Shown piece after piece: positions 1 through 7,576 of a stretch of 13,156 nt of DNA (position 1 is its first letter; the number at the start of each line of letters is the position of its first letter). The notes beneath the pieces were generated by a model, which was given only the letters and a program-made list of their open reading frames with translations, did not search any database and was not told the DNA's origin. The stretch covers positions 1 through 13,156 of the forward strand of contig JAKBBE010000072.1 of the NCBI GenBank assembly GCA_021826035.1. The letters run 5' to 3'. The position numbers were made by a program, and so were the translations under genes. The stretch comes from Pseudomonadota bacterium. Its GTDB lineage: Bacteria > Pseudomonadota > Gammaproteobacteria > Steroidobacterales > Steroidobacteraceae.

Positions 1-123
1 GACGTACAGCTGCAGCGAAGCCTGGCGTTGAACTTCGAGTGGACGTACCTGCCCGGTGGCAATGACGCCGGTCATTCCTACACCTCGAGCCTGTTCTCGG
101 TCGGTGTGAACTACGCGTTCTGA
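1..123 (+). CDS. C-terminal end of an outer-membrane beta-barrel protein (partial)
   Basis: Frame 1 is open from the window edge to a TGA at 121-123 and gives 40 residues. The translation ends in SVGVNYAF. Alternating polar and hydrophobic residues and a terminal phenylalanine are the usual signature of the last strand of an outer-membrane beta-barrel, where the terminal Phe helps recognition by the BAM assembly machinery. The NFEWTYLP segment followed by a short Gly/Asp-rich turn and another strand fits an OmpA-like or Opa-like eight-stranded barrel. The start and most of the protein lie outside the window, so the exact family cannot be named. The strong hairpin only about 20 bases after the stop supports this being a true gene end. 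Confidence 0.65.
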   Translation, partial: DVQLQRSLALNFEWTYLPGGNDAGHSYTSSLFSVGVNYAF

Positions 124-142
124 CCGGAACACCCGTCCCCGT

Positions 143-173
143 CCGCAGCGCAGCACGAATTGCTGCGCTGCGG
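143..173 (+). terminator. Perfect 13-bp hairpin after the barrel gene
   Basis: Arms 143-155 and 161-173 are exact reverse complements (CCGCAGCGCAGCA) around a 5-base loop. A second inverted repeat follows directly (173-180 with 201-208, GAGCGGGC/GCCCGCTC). There is no T tract after either arm, so this is a stable 3' hairpin that may end transcription or protect the mRNA end, not a textbook intrinsic terminator. Confidence 0.55.
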
Positions 174-428
174 AGCGGGCGAACCGGGCGGGCCCGTTAA
201 GCCCGCTCACGGCGCGACCACGCGCCATGCAAGAAGTCGCGATGAGGCGATCGCGGCATCCCGGGTCCCAGCACCCGGCTCGGAACATGCTCCCGCCCTG
301 CGAGACCCGGTGGTCTCATGAACCGATCAGTCCGGGCGATACACGAGCATCCGCGCCACGCATCCGCTCCGCGCATGACATCCGCTAGCGGCGTCTGTCG
401 TCGACGCACTCCCGAAGCGCAACCCGTC

Positions 429-462
429 GGTCTCAGGCGCGGCTCACACCGCGCCCGAGACC
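429..462 (-). terminator. 14-bp hairpin after the S9 peptidase gene
   Basis: Arm 429-442 (GGTCTCAGGCGCGG) pairs with 449-462 around a 6-base loop. In the minus-strand RNA one pair is G-U and the other thirteen are Watson-Crick. It starts 28 bases past the peptidase stop codon. There is no T run on either side. Its position between convergent genes suggests a 3' stabilising hairpin or terminator that could serve either strand. Confidence 0.55.
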
Positions 463-489
463 ACCGGACTCATTGCATTCCCCGACCGA

Positions 490-2808
490 TCATTTGTCGA
501 GGCCTTTGGGCATCCCGTTGAACTCGTGCGGCGGGATGTTTCCCGCCAAGTAGCGAACGAAGAAATCCCAGCAGCGACGCGTCACATAGGGCGTATGCGA
601 CCCGTAATGATGTTTCTCGTTCGGCACCACCAGCATGCTGAAGTTTTTATTCGCATTCATCAGCGCATTGACCATCAGAAAGGTATTGCTGGGCGGAACA
701 TTGTTGTCAATCGAGCCCGTGACCAGCATCAGGCGTCCCTTGAGATTCTTCGCCAGCAGCTCGCTCGCCTGATTGTCGTAGTTGGTCGTGCCATTCTTGT
801 GCTTGATGAGCAAGCCCTGCCACTTCTCGCCCCAGCCGTAGTAATAGTCACGGTTGTCGTAATTGCCGCTCTCGGCCCAGCCGACCTTGAAGAAATTCGG
901 GTAATGGAGCATCGCCGATACGGTGGCATTACCACCACCGGAGTGGCCCCAGATGCCGACGCGGTGAATGTCCATCCACGGGTGTCGCGCCGCCAGCTGC
1001 TTGATGGCGGCAATCTGATCCGGGATGGTGTCATCGCCCATGTCACCGTACCAATATCGCTGAAAACTCGCCGAACGATACGGTGTTCCCATGCCGTCCA
1101 CGGCGACAACGATGAAACCGAGCTCGGCGAGTGCTTGGTTGCCCCCGTTCTCGGAGCGGAAGCTCCAGGTGGCGATCGATCCGATCTGCGGGCCCGGGTA
1201 CACGAAGTCGATGACCGGGTACTTCTTGTCCGGGTTGAAATTGGTCGGCTCGTAGAGCATTCCGTAGAGCGTGGTCTTGCCATCCCGCGCCTTCACGGTG
1301 AACGGAACCGGCGGCACCCAGCCCATGGCCTTCAGCCTAGCAATATTGGTTCTCGCCACCGTGGCGATCACGTGCCCCGTCAGCGATGCGCACAACAGCG
1401 CGACCGGCGGGATTATCGGCGTGGAATAGGAGTCCACGAAGTACTTCCCGTCCGGTGCCATCGTCACAATGTGATCGGCGTTCTCAGGCGTGAGCAGCAT
1501 CGTCTTGCCGGTGAAGAAATTCACCTTGAACAGCTGCCGGTAATAAGGGTTCATTCCGGCCGTGCGTCCGACACCCACATACCACAACGTGTCGCTCTTA
1601 CGGTTGACGTAGGGCACCTGTATGACGTCGCCCCTTCCCCGCGTGATCGGGTGGAGCATCTTGCCGGTCTTCAGACTGTACAGGTACAGATTCATCCAGT
1701 TGTTCTGTTCGGTCGGCCAGATGATCACGCCCTTCTCGGGCAGATACTGCCAATCCGGTCGACCGTACCACCCTTGATAGTAGTCCTTAGCGGTGTATTC
1801 AAAGACCGTGCGTACCGCGCCCGTGGTCGCATCGGCAACCCGAAACCACTCGTGCTGATCGTTTCGCGACGTCGACACCAGCGCAAACGTTCTCCCATGC
1901 GGCGACCACTGCGCGTCGTTCCAACTACCCAATCGCTGCTCGGGCGCCATCCGCAGCGGCACGACCCTGTGCCTCACGATGTCGATCACCGCCGGGTGCA
2001 CCATGAACACATGCTTATCGCCCGGCAACGGGTACGGCCACGTCTGCAGCGTCGGATGCCCGACCCGGGTCACAACCGTATACATATCTTTGACTTTCCG
2101 CTGGTCGATCCGAAACGCCACCATCTGCTGCGAATCCGGCGACCAGCGTACGACGGCGTCGCCGTCCTTCTTCATCCCGTAACCGTAATTCTTCACGCCA
2201 TTCGTGGTCAGCTGCGTAGCCTTTCCGGTGGCAACGTCTCGAACCCAAAGGTTCCAATTGCGGATGAACACTCGCAACTTCTTGTTCGGTGCACGCGAAT
2301 GCGCCACGTAATGAAATTTCACGTGCTTCGATGAGTCCTCTTTTCTCAACGTGCACACACCGGCTCCGGCGAGACTGCACCGGTAGTATTTCTTCCCGAG
2401 ATGCACCTCGAGCAGACCATCTTCACTGTGATGAAAATCGAACCCGAATGCCGGCCACTTATTGGCATTCATTGGTTTGCCACGCGCCTTACCCAACGCC
2501 GCGGCCAATTTCTGCACATCGAACGCGGGCGACACTTTGCCGGTCACGGCGTCCATCTCCAGAATCTTGTCGCCCGCGACACCATGATCGCGATACCAGA
2601 AGTGGGTTGCGTCGAGCCACTTGACCCGCCGCACCTCGTGATCGACCCGCGGGTCGACGAAATGCCCAACCAAAGGATCAGTGCTGTCGAGGAGAAATTT
2701 CGCGGCCCGCGCGTAATCCGCGTCGGTGAGTTGCCGCGCATGAACGAGCATCGGCGCCGCTGCCGCAAACGCAGCCGCTGCCACCAGAGTGAAACGAATC
2801 GATTTCAT
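490..2808 (-). CDS. Exported S9 family serine peptidase (prolyl oligopeptidase / DPP-type)
   Basis: A 772-residue exported serine peptidase that probably cleaves peptides after Pro or Ala in the periplasm or outside the cell. Residues 1-24 form a signal peptide (basic start, Ala-rich core, cleavage after VHA). Residues of about 40-500 match the DPP IV-type N-terminal beta-propeller, and about 525-760 the S9 alpha/beta-hydrolase domain. Likely catalytic residues are Ser623 (GHSGGG), Asp701 (SIDNNVP) and His733 or His734 (NEKHHYG); Tyr537 (YPGP) probably forms the oxyanion hole. The length is usual for S9B/C enzymes. The double-Glu motif that binds the substrate amino terminus in classical DPP IV was not found, and the nucleophile elbow is GHSGGG, not GWSYGG, so true dipeptidyl-peptidase activity is uncertain. 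The frame stays open to a GTG at 3054, but the signal peptide and an AAGG ten bases upstream favour the ATG at 2808. Confidence 0.88.
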   Translation of the reverse strand: MKSIRFTLVAAAAFAAAAPMLVHARQLTDADYARAAKFLLDSTDPLVGHFVDPRVDHEVRRVKWLDATHFWYRDHGVAGDKILEMDAVTGKVSPAFDVQKLAAALGKARGKPMNANKWPAFGFDFHHSEDGLLEVHLGKKYYRCSLAGAGVCTLRKEDSSKHVKFHYVAHSRAPNKKLRVFIRNWNLWVRDVATGKATQLTTNGVKNYGYGMKKDGDAVVRWSPDSQQMVAFRIDQRKVKDMYTVVTRVGHPTLQTWPYPLPGDKHVFMVHPAVIDIVRHRVVPLRMAPEQRLGSWNDAQWSPHGRTFALVSTSRNDQHEWFRVADATTGAVRTVFEYTAKDYYQGWYGRPDWQYLPEKGVIIWPTEQNNWMNLYLYSLKTGKMLHPITRGRGDVIQVPYVNRKSDTLWYVGVGRTAGMNPYYRQLFKVNFFTGKTMLLTPENADHIVTMAPDGKYFVDSYSTPIIPPVALLCASLTGHVIATVARTNIARLKAMGWVPPVPFTVKARDGKTTLYGMLYEPTNFNPDKKYPVIDFVYPGPQIGSIATWSFRSENGGNQALAELGFIVVAVDGMGTPYRSASFQRYWYGDMGDDTIPDQIAAIKQLAARHPWMDIHRVGIWGHSGGGNATVSAMLHYPNFFKVGWAESGNYDNRDYYYGWGEKWQGLLIKHKNGTTNYDNQASELLAKNLKGRLMLVTGSIDNNVPPSNTFLMVNALMNANKNFSMLVVPNEKHHYGSHTPYVTRRCWDFFVRYLAGNIPPHEFNGMPKGLDK

Positions 2809-3161
2809 GCGCAGCAGACCTTGTGATGACCGAAGTTTCTTGTGATCGACACGACGCTGTTCGGCGCCGTGGCCGCCGGGAATGAACCCGAATCGTTGCC
2901 AGAGCTTACTGGAAACGAAGATGTTGGAACAGAGGATATCCGCCGCGTCGAGAGCGATCGAACTTCCTCCGCTATGATCTGCATCAGGGAGGGAATTATT
3001 CCCGCCCGCGCACTCAACGTCGAAGCGCGCAAACATCCAAAAATATATTGACACATCCCGGCCTCACATGACCTACACCTCAACGTGGCGACTGAACGTG
3101 TCGTCGCATTTTGTGCTCTAATGTCACGTTGTTCGCTTGTTCAATCACGAGAGAGTGCCGC
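2809..3161. promoter_or_regulatory. Divergent promoter region between the two peptidase genes
   Basis: This 353-bp spacer separates the start codons of the divergent S9 and S10 genes, so it must hold both promoters. Candidate elements are a perfect TTGACA at 3048-3053 (plus strand, no good -10 at the right distance), an AT-rich AAATATATT at 3041-3049 that reads TATATT on the minus strand, and TCTAAT at 3117-3122, a possible -10 for the S10 gene. None forms a convincing full promoter by eye. The minus strand stays open in frame with the S9 gene through 82 extra codons; this translation has no protein-like features before the signal peptide. Confidence 0.45.
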
Positions 3162-4685
3162 ATGCCACGCCTGATTGCCCTGCCGTCTCTGTGCCTGCTG
3201 CTGGTGTCCGTGACCGCATTCGCCGCGCCCGCGAAGCCCACCAAGACACCGTTCGTGCCGATACCCAAGGAACGCGCGGTCAGCACCCAGCACAGCGTGA
3301 TGATCGGCGGCCAGACAATTCACTACACCGCCACCGCCGGCACGATACTGTTGCGCAACAAGGCCAATCAGCCGGTTGGGAGCATGTTTTACGTCGCTTA
3401 TACCGAGAACGGCGTCCGCAATCCCGCCGATCGTCCGGTGACGTTCCTCTACAACGGAGGTCCCGGCGCATCCTCCGATTGGATTCAGATGGGTGGTCTC
3501 GGTCCGTACCGCGTGAACATGACGAACGGCAAAGCAACGCCGCCGGCACCCTATTCGATCACGCCGAGTCGCTACAGCCTACTTAACAAGTCCGACCTGG
3601 TCTTCATTGACGCGATTGGAACCGGCTACAGCCGCGTCGTGGGCAAGGGCACGGGCAAGATGTTCTGGGGCGTTGATCAGGACGTGAAGTCCTTCGGCCA
3701 GTTCATTTACCGGTATTTGAAGAAATACAACCGGTGGCAGTCGCCGAAATTTCTGTACGGGGAGAGCTACGGAACGACACGTTCGGCAGCGCTCGCCGAC
3801 TATCTCCAGAATCAAGGCATCGCGCTCAATGGAGTCATCCTGCAGTCGTCGGTCCTGAACTACTTTGATTGGATGCCGGGCTCGGACAACAAGTACGTCT
3901 TTTATCTGCCCTCGTATGCCGCGATTGCGTGGTATCACGACCGATTGGCGCGCAAGCCCGCGAGTCTGTCCGCGTTCGTACAGCAGGCTCGCGAATTCGC
4001 GGATGGACCGTACGCGCAGGCATTGCGCCAGGGCGATCGCCTGCCGAAGAATCAGCTCGATGCGCTCGCTCAACAGCTGCATCAATTCACGGGGCTGCCG
4101 GTCGAGTATCTCGAGCGCGCCCATCTGCGCGTCACGCCTGCGCATTTCCGCAAGCAACTGCTGCTTCCTGAGGGAGAGCATATCGGCCGGTATGACGCCC
4201 GTTTCGCCGCCTCGGATAAGAGCGAGGTGAGTTCACGGAACTCGTTCGATCCGTCCAATCAATTCACCGGCGCACCGTTCACAGCCGCGTTCGAGTGGTA
4301 CCTGCACAATGTCCTGAAGTACCACTCGGTCCGCATGTACAAGGAAGAGAGCAACCAGGCATTCAAGAAGTGGGATTGGAAACACGACCACCTGCCGATG
4401 CCGTACGTCGCGGGTAATCTGGCCTCAGCTCTGCGCAAGAATCCCTATCTGCGGGTGCTCTCGGAAAATGGCTATTTCGATCTCGCCACGCCGTTTCATG
4501 AGACTGAGTACGATTTGGATCACGCCATGCTGAGTTCGAAGCTGCGCAAGCACATCACATTCGCGTATTTCAAATCGGGACACATGATTTATCTGAATCC
4601 CAGCGCGCTGAAGGCGATGCACGCAGTCTTGAATCACTTCTACAGCAGTACTCTGAAGGCCGATCGGGTCGACGCTGCACATTAA
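3162..4685 (+). CDS. Exported S10 family serine carboxypeptidase-like peptidase
   Basis: A 507-residue exported serine peptidase of family S10, which removes C-terminal residues from peptides, often at acidic pH. Residues 1-21 form a signal peptide (MPRLIALPSL then a Leu/Val core, cleavage near AFA). The S10 hallmarks are in order: the NGGPG oxyanion motif at 98-102, GESYG with nucleophile Ser202, Asp440 in ENGYFDLATP and His474 in FKSGHMIYL. The length is normal for bacterial S10 proteins. The ATG at 3162 has a purine-rich GAGAG about six bases upstream; an earlier start at 3111 would put 17 residues in front of the signal peptide. It is divergent from the S9 gene, and the two enzymes could attack peptides from both ends. 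The substrate is not evident from sequence. Confidence 0.9.
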   Translation: MPRLIALPSLCLLLVSVTAFAAPAKPTKTPFVPIPKERAVSTQHSVMIGGQTIHYTATAGTILLRNKANQPVGSMFYVAYTENGVRNPADRPVTFLYNGGPGASSDWIQMGGLGPYRVNMTNGKATPPAPYSITPSRYSLLNKSDLVFIDAIGTGYSRVVGKGTGKMFWGVDQDVKSFGQFIYRYLKKYNRWQSPKFLYGESYGTTRSAALADYLQNQGIALNGVILQSSVLNYFDWMPGSDNKYVFYLPSYAAIAWYHDRLARKPASLSAFVQQAREFADGPYAQALRQGDRLPKNQLDALAQQLHQFTGLPVEYLERAHLRVTPAHFRKQLLLPEGEHIGRYDARFAASDKSEVSSRNSFDPSNQFTGAPFTAAFEWYLHNVLKYHSVRMYKEESNQAFKKWDWKHDHLPMPYVAGNLASALRKNPYLRVLSENGYFDLATPFHETEYDLDHAMLSSKLRKHITFAYFKSGHMIYLNPSALKAMHAVLNHFYSSTLKADRVDAAH

Positions 4686-4715
4686 TTTCAGGAACAGACG
4701 CTCTTGCATCCGCCT

Positions 4716-4756
4716 CGGGTTGCGGGGTGGCACATCCCGTGCCGCCCCGCAACCCG
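4716..4756 (+). terminator. 18-bp hairpin after the S10 peptidase gene
   Basis: Arm 4716-4733 (CGGGTTGCGGGGTGGCAC) pairs with 4739-4756 around the loop ATCCC. All 18 positions pair, one of them as G-U. It starts 30 bases after the stop codon. No T run follows, so it could act as a terminator or as a 3'-end stabiliser. It resembles the hairpins after the first two genes in this window in length and in the missing T tract. Confidence 0.6.
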
Positions 4757-5906
4757 ATTGCGCGCACATTCCGCTGATTTGGACCCGCCCGCAGACGCCG
4801 GGGCGCACCGCGTCGCAATCCAAGCCCATCCACGCAAGTACCTCGAGCGGCCGCCTGCCGGAGCCATCCCCATCGCACGGGCCGGATGAGGCCGTCATCT
4901 CGGATTCCGCTGCCATGGCCTTGGGGCAACAGTGCTATGCGTTTGCGATCGCCCTGCTCTGCTCGTAGTGGCGTGCATGCACGTAGGATGAGTGTAGAGA
5001 CATCCTGAGGCCCAGACCTCGCGACTGCCTCCGTACCTGAGCCGCCGACGCCCCATCCAGGATCACCGCGACGAACCTATTTGGACGGCGGCCGACGTAG
5101 CGACCCGCGCAGCGCTCGCATTGATCCAGTGCATCCGACGCGTAGCTGTATAGGTCAACCGGCCATGACCGTCGGGCTCGCCGACCGTGACTCACGATTG
5201 TCATAAATTGCGGATATCGTGGCGCGCAGCACCGTTTACACAGAAAGGTGCTGGTTTTCTACGACAGACGAGGCACTTCAAGCCTCTGCCGAGCAAGGGC
5301 CATGGGGTACCGAATACAAATGGACTTCCCGCGTCCACAGCACATGGAGAGCGCGGCGGTGATGTCCCCGCCGGCAAGTGTCCTGAGCGAAGCGCTCCTG
5401 CAGCACGCCCCTGCGAACCTGCAGGACCCCCTGTGGTCTAACCGAACATTCCCGGCGCATCCGGTGTACTCGCATCGCTCCCAAATGATTCACAGCACCC
5501 GCTCCGCGGACCCTCGCGATTGGATACTTTGCAGGGACGCGCGGCAAAGGCAGCAGGTGCGCCGACGTCGCAGCTGCCCAATAGCGCAGATCAACTGTCT
5601 GCGGGAGCAGACACTCGGCTCGGAGCCTGCTCCAAAATTCCGCTTCGAAATCCCGCGTTCGCCGCCATCGGCACGCCACGCGATTCACCGAGCCGCGGCG
5701 GGGCAGGAATACGGCGCGAATCCACTTCCCACGATCCGACGCTTCGGTATCCTATGACCCTCCCCTGCGCGCAGCCGATTTCGGCGATGACGTCGACGGT
5801 ATCGCCGCGGGAGTCGATCCGACGAATCCCTGTTGAACCGAGCGGACCTGCCCGGCTTTCACGCCAGCCGCTCCCGCCCTATCGCGTCCATTGAAAGTCG
5901 AGAACC
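4757..5906. other. Long gene-free region upstream of the cytochrome operon
   Basis: About 1.15 kb without a gene I can support. Open frames on both strands (the longest is 169 codons on plus, 5248-5757) are rich in Arg, Pro, Ser and Cys, lack clear ribosome sites, overlap one another and match no family I know. The codons for residues of about 27-62 of that frame do have high third-position GC, so a decayed gene is possible. The region also holds a 22-base stretch at 5612-5633 similar to 272-293, flanked by GGAGCAG and CTGCTCC (5604-5610, 5627-5633), which could form a hairpin. The promoter of the cytochrome operon must lie near the right end, but I cannot assign it. Confidence 0.5.
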
Positions 5907-6401
5907 ATGCGTTTCATTCAAATCCTCCGCAGCAGTGCTCCTATTCGAGTTTTTCTGGTCAGCGCCACGGTGATCCTGGGTGCGCTCGGGAGCGCACACG
6001 CTGCAAGCCTGCCGCAAATCGTGCACGCCCGTCAGGAACATTTCCGAATGCTCGGTCGAACCGCCAAGTCTCTGCGCGACCAGTTCGGCCGATCGCGCCT
6101 GAATTGGGCCGCGATCGGCAGCGACGCACAGGCGCTCGATCGTCTCGCCTCCGAGTTGCCGAGCTGGTTCCCGCCGGGCAGTGGCCAGGGGCATGGCGTG
6201 AAGACCCGGGCACGCGCAGTCATCTGGACGAACCCTCAGGCGTTCGCCCAGGCGGCACACATGCTGCTGTTCCGCGCGCAGGGCCTCACACAGGCCGCCG
6301 CACACCATGATCGGCGCGCATTGATGCTGAATGCCCGGGCGCTCGGTCACGCCTGCGGCAGCTGTCACAGCCGATTCCGCGCGCATAGCGGCTGGTGGTA
6401 A
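5907..6401 (+). CDS. Periplasmic cytochrome c' (class II c-type cytochrome)
   Basis: A 164-residue protein with an N-terminal signal peptide (cleavage near SAHA, residue 32) and a single heme-binding CGSCH at 150-154, close to the C-terminus. That layout, a helical body and a C-terminal CxxCH followed by a short tail, is the hallmark of cytochrome c' (family PF01322), a four-helix bundle with a five-coordinate heme that binds NO and CO. His154 would be the proximal ligand. The N-terminal helix ARQEHFRMLGRTAKSL fits the usual first helix, which lines the open heme face. Cytochromes c' are linked to NO tolerance and electron transfer. The gene is followed after three bases by the b561-type gene, so the two are almost certainly co-transcribed. 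The ATG has only a weak GAG-type ribosome site; the start is supported by the signal peptide. Confidence 0.88.
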   Translation: MRFIQILRSSAPIRVFLVSATVILGALGSAHAASLPQIVHARQEHFRMLGRTAKSLRDQFGRSRLNWAAIGSDAQALDRLASELPSWFPPGSGQGHGVKTRARAVIWTNPQAFAQAAHMLLFRAQGLTQAAAHHDRRALMLNARALGHACGSCHSRFRAHSGWW

Positions 6402-6404
6402 CCC

Positions 6405-7097
6405 GTGGCTGATCAGATGCCGGCGGCTCGGCGGATCCGGGTCTGGGATCTGCCGACCCGGATCGCGCATTGGTCGATCGTGAGTCTATTCGCGGTCTGC
6501 TGGTGGACCGCGAAGAGCGATCACATGCAATGGCACCGCCTCGCCGGATACGGGATGCTCGCCGCCGTGTGGTTTCGACTCGCCTGGGGGTTCTGGGGCG
6601 GGGAGACCGCCCGGTTCGGGCACTTCGTACGAGGCCCCGGCACCACACTCCAGTACGTCCGCAAGCTCTTCGCGCGCGGCGACGACGCCGCTCCGGCGCC
6701 CATCGGCCACAATCCGCTCGGTGCCCTGAGCATTCTCGCCATGGTCGGTCTGCTGCTGACGCAAACGACGTTCGGCCTGTTCGCCGTCAATGTCGACGGT
6801 TTTGCCTCCGGGCCACTATCAAGATGGGTGTCCTACAGCGCTGGTCGTCGTTTCGCCCATTGGCATGGCGCGAATTTCAATCTGCTACTGGTGGTCGTTG
6901 CCATACACCTGACAGCCATCGGATTTTATCGCTGGGTCCGCAAAGAACGGCTGATCGCGGCGATGATCCATGGTCACAAGACGGTGAGCGCACCGATTCA
7001 GGAACCATACTTCGTACCCTGGTGGCGCGCCATCGCTCTGGCCATCGGCATCGGCCTCTGCGTAGCGCTCATCGCCAACATTCGCTCACTCGCGTAA
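6405..7097 (+). CDS. Cytochrome b561-type membrane protein (diheme b, quinol oxidoreductase type)
   Basis: A 230-residue integral membrane protein of the bacterial cytochrome b561 / Ni-Fe hydrogenase B-type family (PF01292). It begins RIRVWDLPTRIAHW, the typical opening of the family. Hydrophobic helices lie at about 20-36, 46-63, 104-128, 157-174 and 206-227. Candidate heme ligands are His22, His40 or His44, His152 or His154, and His168. Such proteins carry two b hemes and pass electrons from the quinol pool to a periplasmic acceptor, here most likely the cytochrome c' encoded just upstream. The GTG at 6405, three bases after the cytochrome c' stop, is chosen because it gives the full N-terminus; an ATG at 6417 is the alternative. 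The short gap suggests translational coupling. The exact electron donor and final acceptor cannot be told from sequence. Confidence 0.88.
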   Translation: MADQMPAARRIRVWDLPTRIAHWSIVSLFAVCWWTAKSDHMQWHRLAGYGMLAAVWFRLAWGFWGGETARFGHFVRGPGTTLQYVRKLFARGDDAAPAPIGHNPLGALSILAMVGLLLTQTTFGLFAVNVDGFASGPLSRWVSYSAGRRFAHWHGANFNLLLVVVAIHLTAIGFYRWVRKERLIAAMIHGHKTVSAPIQEPYFVPWWRAIALAIGIGLCVALIANIRSLA

Positions 7098-7576
7098 AAT
7101 TTCGCCTTCAGCGCTCGAGGGCCGGCGTCGAACGGAGAGCGCAGGGGCGTTGCCGGAAGCTGGGCCAACACCATTGCTGACGGCGCAGTCGTATCGGAAG
7201 CGCCACATCGCAATAGGGCATCGACATCGCATGGGCTCGTCACTACCCTCACCGCCCCGCGGCCCAGCATGATCACGACGAGAATTGACTTCGTAAATCC
7301 GCCGCTGCGCAGGCACCGCCGAGACGTCCGCGGTGAACACCAATGGCATTGCCAGCAACGCGTTCACCGGAGGGATGATCGGGTGAGATCGAGGTCGGAC
7401 CTACGCTGTCAGACTCACGTCATCGCGAGATGAGGTTCGGACTGTGCCCCGCGGAGAACGCCGAACGCGTTCGCGACAGCTTTTTTAGTCGCAAAGCACA
7501 TAGTGCCGGACATCTGTGCTGCGGATGACTGACATTGCAGCGCGACGTCACTGCCGGAGGCGTCCCTGCGGAACGT
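7098..7576. other. Gene-free convergent region after the cytochrome operon
   Basis: Both flanking transcription units end here (b561 on plus, TRIC protein on minus). Overlapping open frames on the minus strand give no recognisable protein. Visible structure: an inverted repeat at 7331-7369, a short palindrome CGAACGCGTTCG at 7462-7473 and a T6 run at 7481-7486 inside a GCGAC/GTCGC dyad (7473-7492). The palindrome plus T run could be a weak terminator for the plus strand, but its stem is short. Confidence 0.45.
7331..7369. repeat. Nested inverted repeat (possible 3' hairpin)
   Basis: CGGTGAAC at 7331-7338 pairs exactly with GTTCACCG at 7362-7369. The 23-base interior contains a second small dyad, TGGCA-T-TGCCA, around 7344-7354. 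No T run follows on either strand. It sits between two convergent genes, so a role in 3'-end formation is possible. Confidence 0.35.

Larger units (their letters stand above)
124..489. other. Gene-free convergent intergenic region
   Basis: This stretch lies between the plus-strand barrel gene and the minus-strand S9 peptidase, so both genes end here. It holds the hairpins at 143-208 and 429-462 and a short dyad near 259-278 (CCGGGT with ACCCGG). A 22-base stretch at 272-293 resembles one at 5612-5633. The short open frames here have no recognisable protein features, and I see no gene. Confidence 0.6.

Noticed and set aside
526..2334. A 602-codon open frame on the plus strand opposite the S9 peptidase
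   Set aside because: It lies entirely antisense to a gene with clear catalytic motifs. Its translation is Arg/His/Val-rich with no recognisable domain, as expected from GC-rich codon bias on the other strand.
2809..3054. Upstream extension of the S9 peptidase to a GTG at 3054
   Set aside because: It would place 82 unstructured residues before an excellent signal peptide that starts at the ATG at 2808.
5278..5688. 136-codon minus-strand frame
   Set aside because: Arg/Cys-rich translation without recognisable motifs; it overlaps the equally weak plus-strand frame.
5248..5757. 169-codon plus-strand frame in the gene-free region
   Set aside because: No family match, no good ribosome site at the start, a Pro/Arg/Cys-rich composition and a minus-strand frame of similar length overlapping it. 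It is left as possible gene debris.
7086..7367. Minus-strand frame beginning MNALLAMPLVFTADV
   Set aside because: The start looks like a signal peptide, but the rest is low-quality Arg/Ser/Pro-rich sequence, there is no ribosome site and it overlaps the end of the b561 gene.
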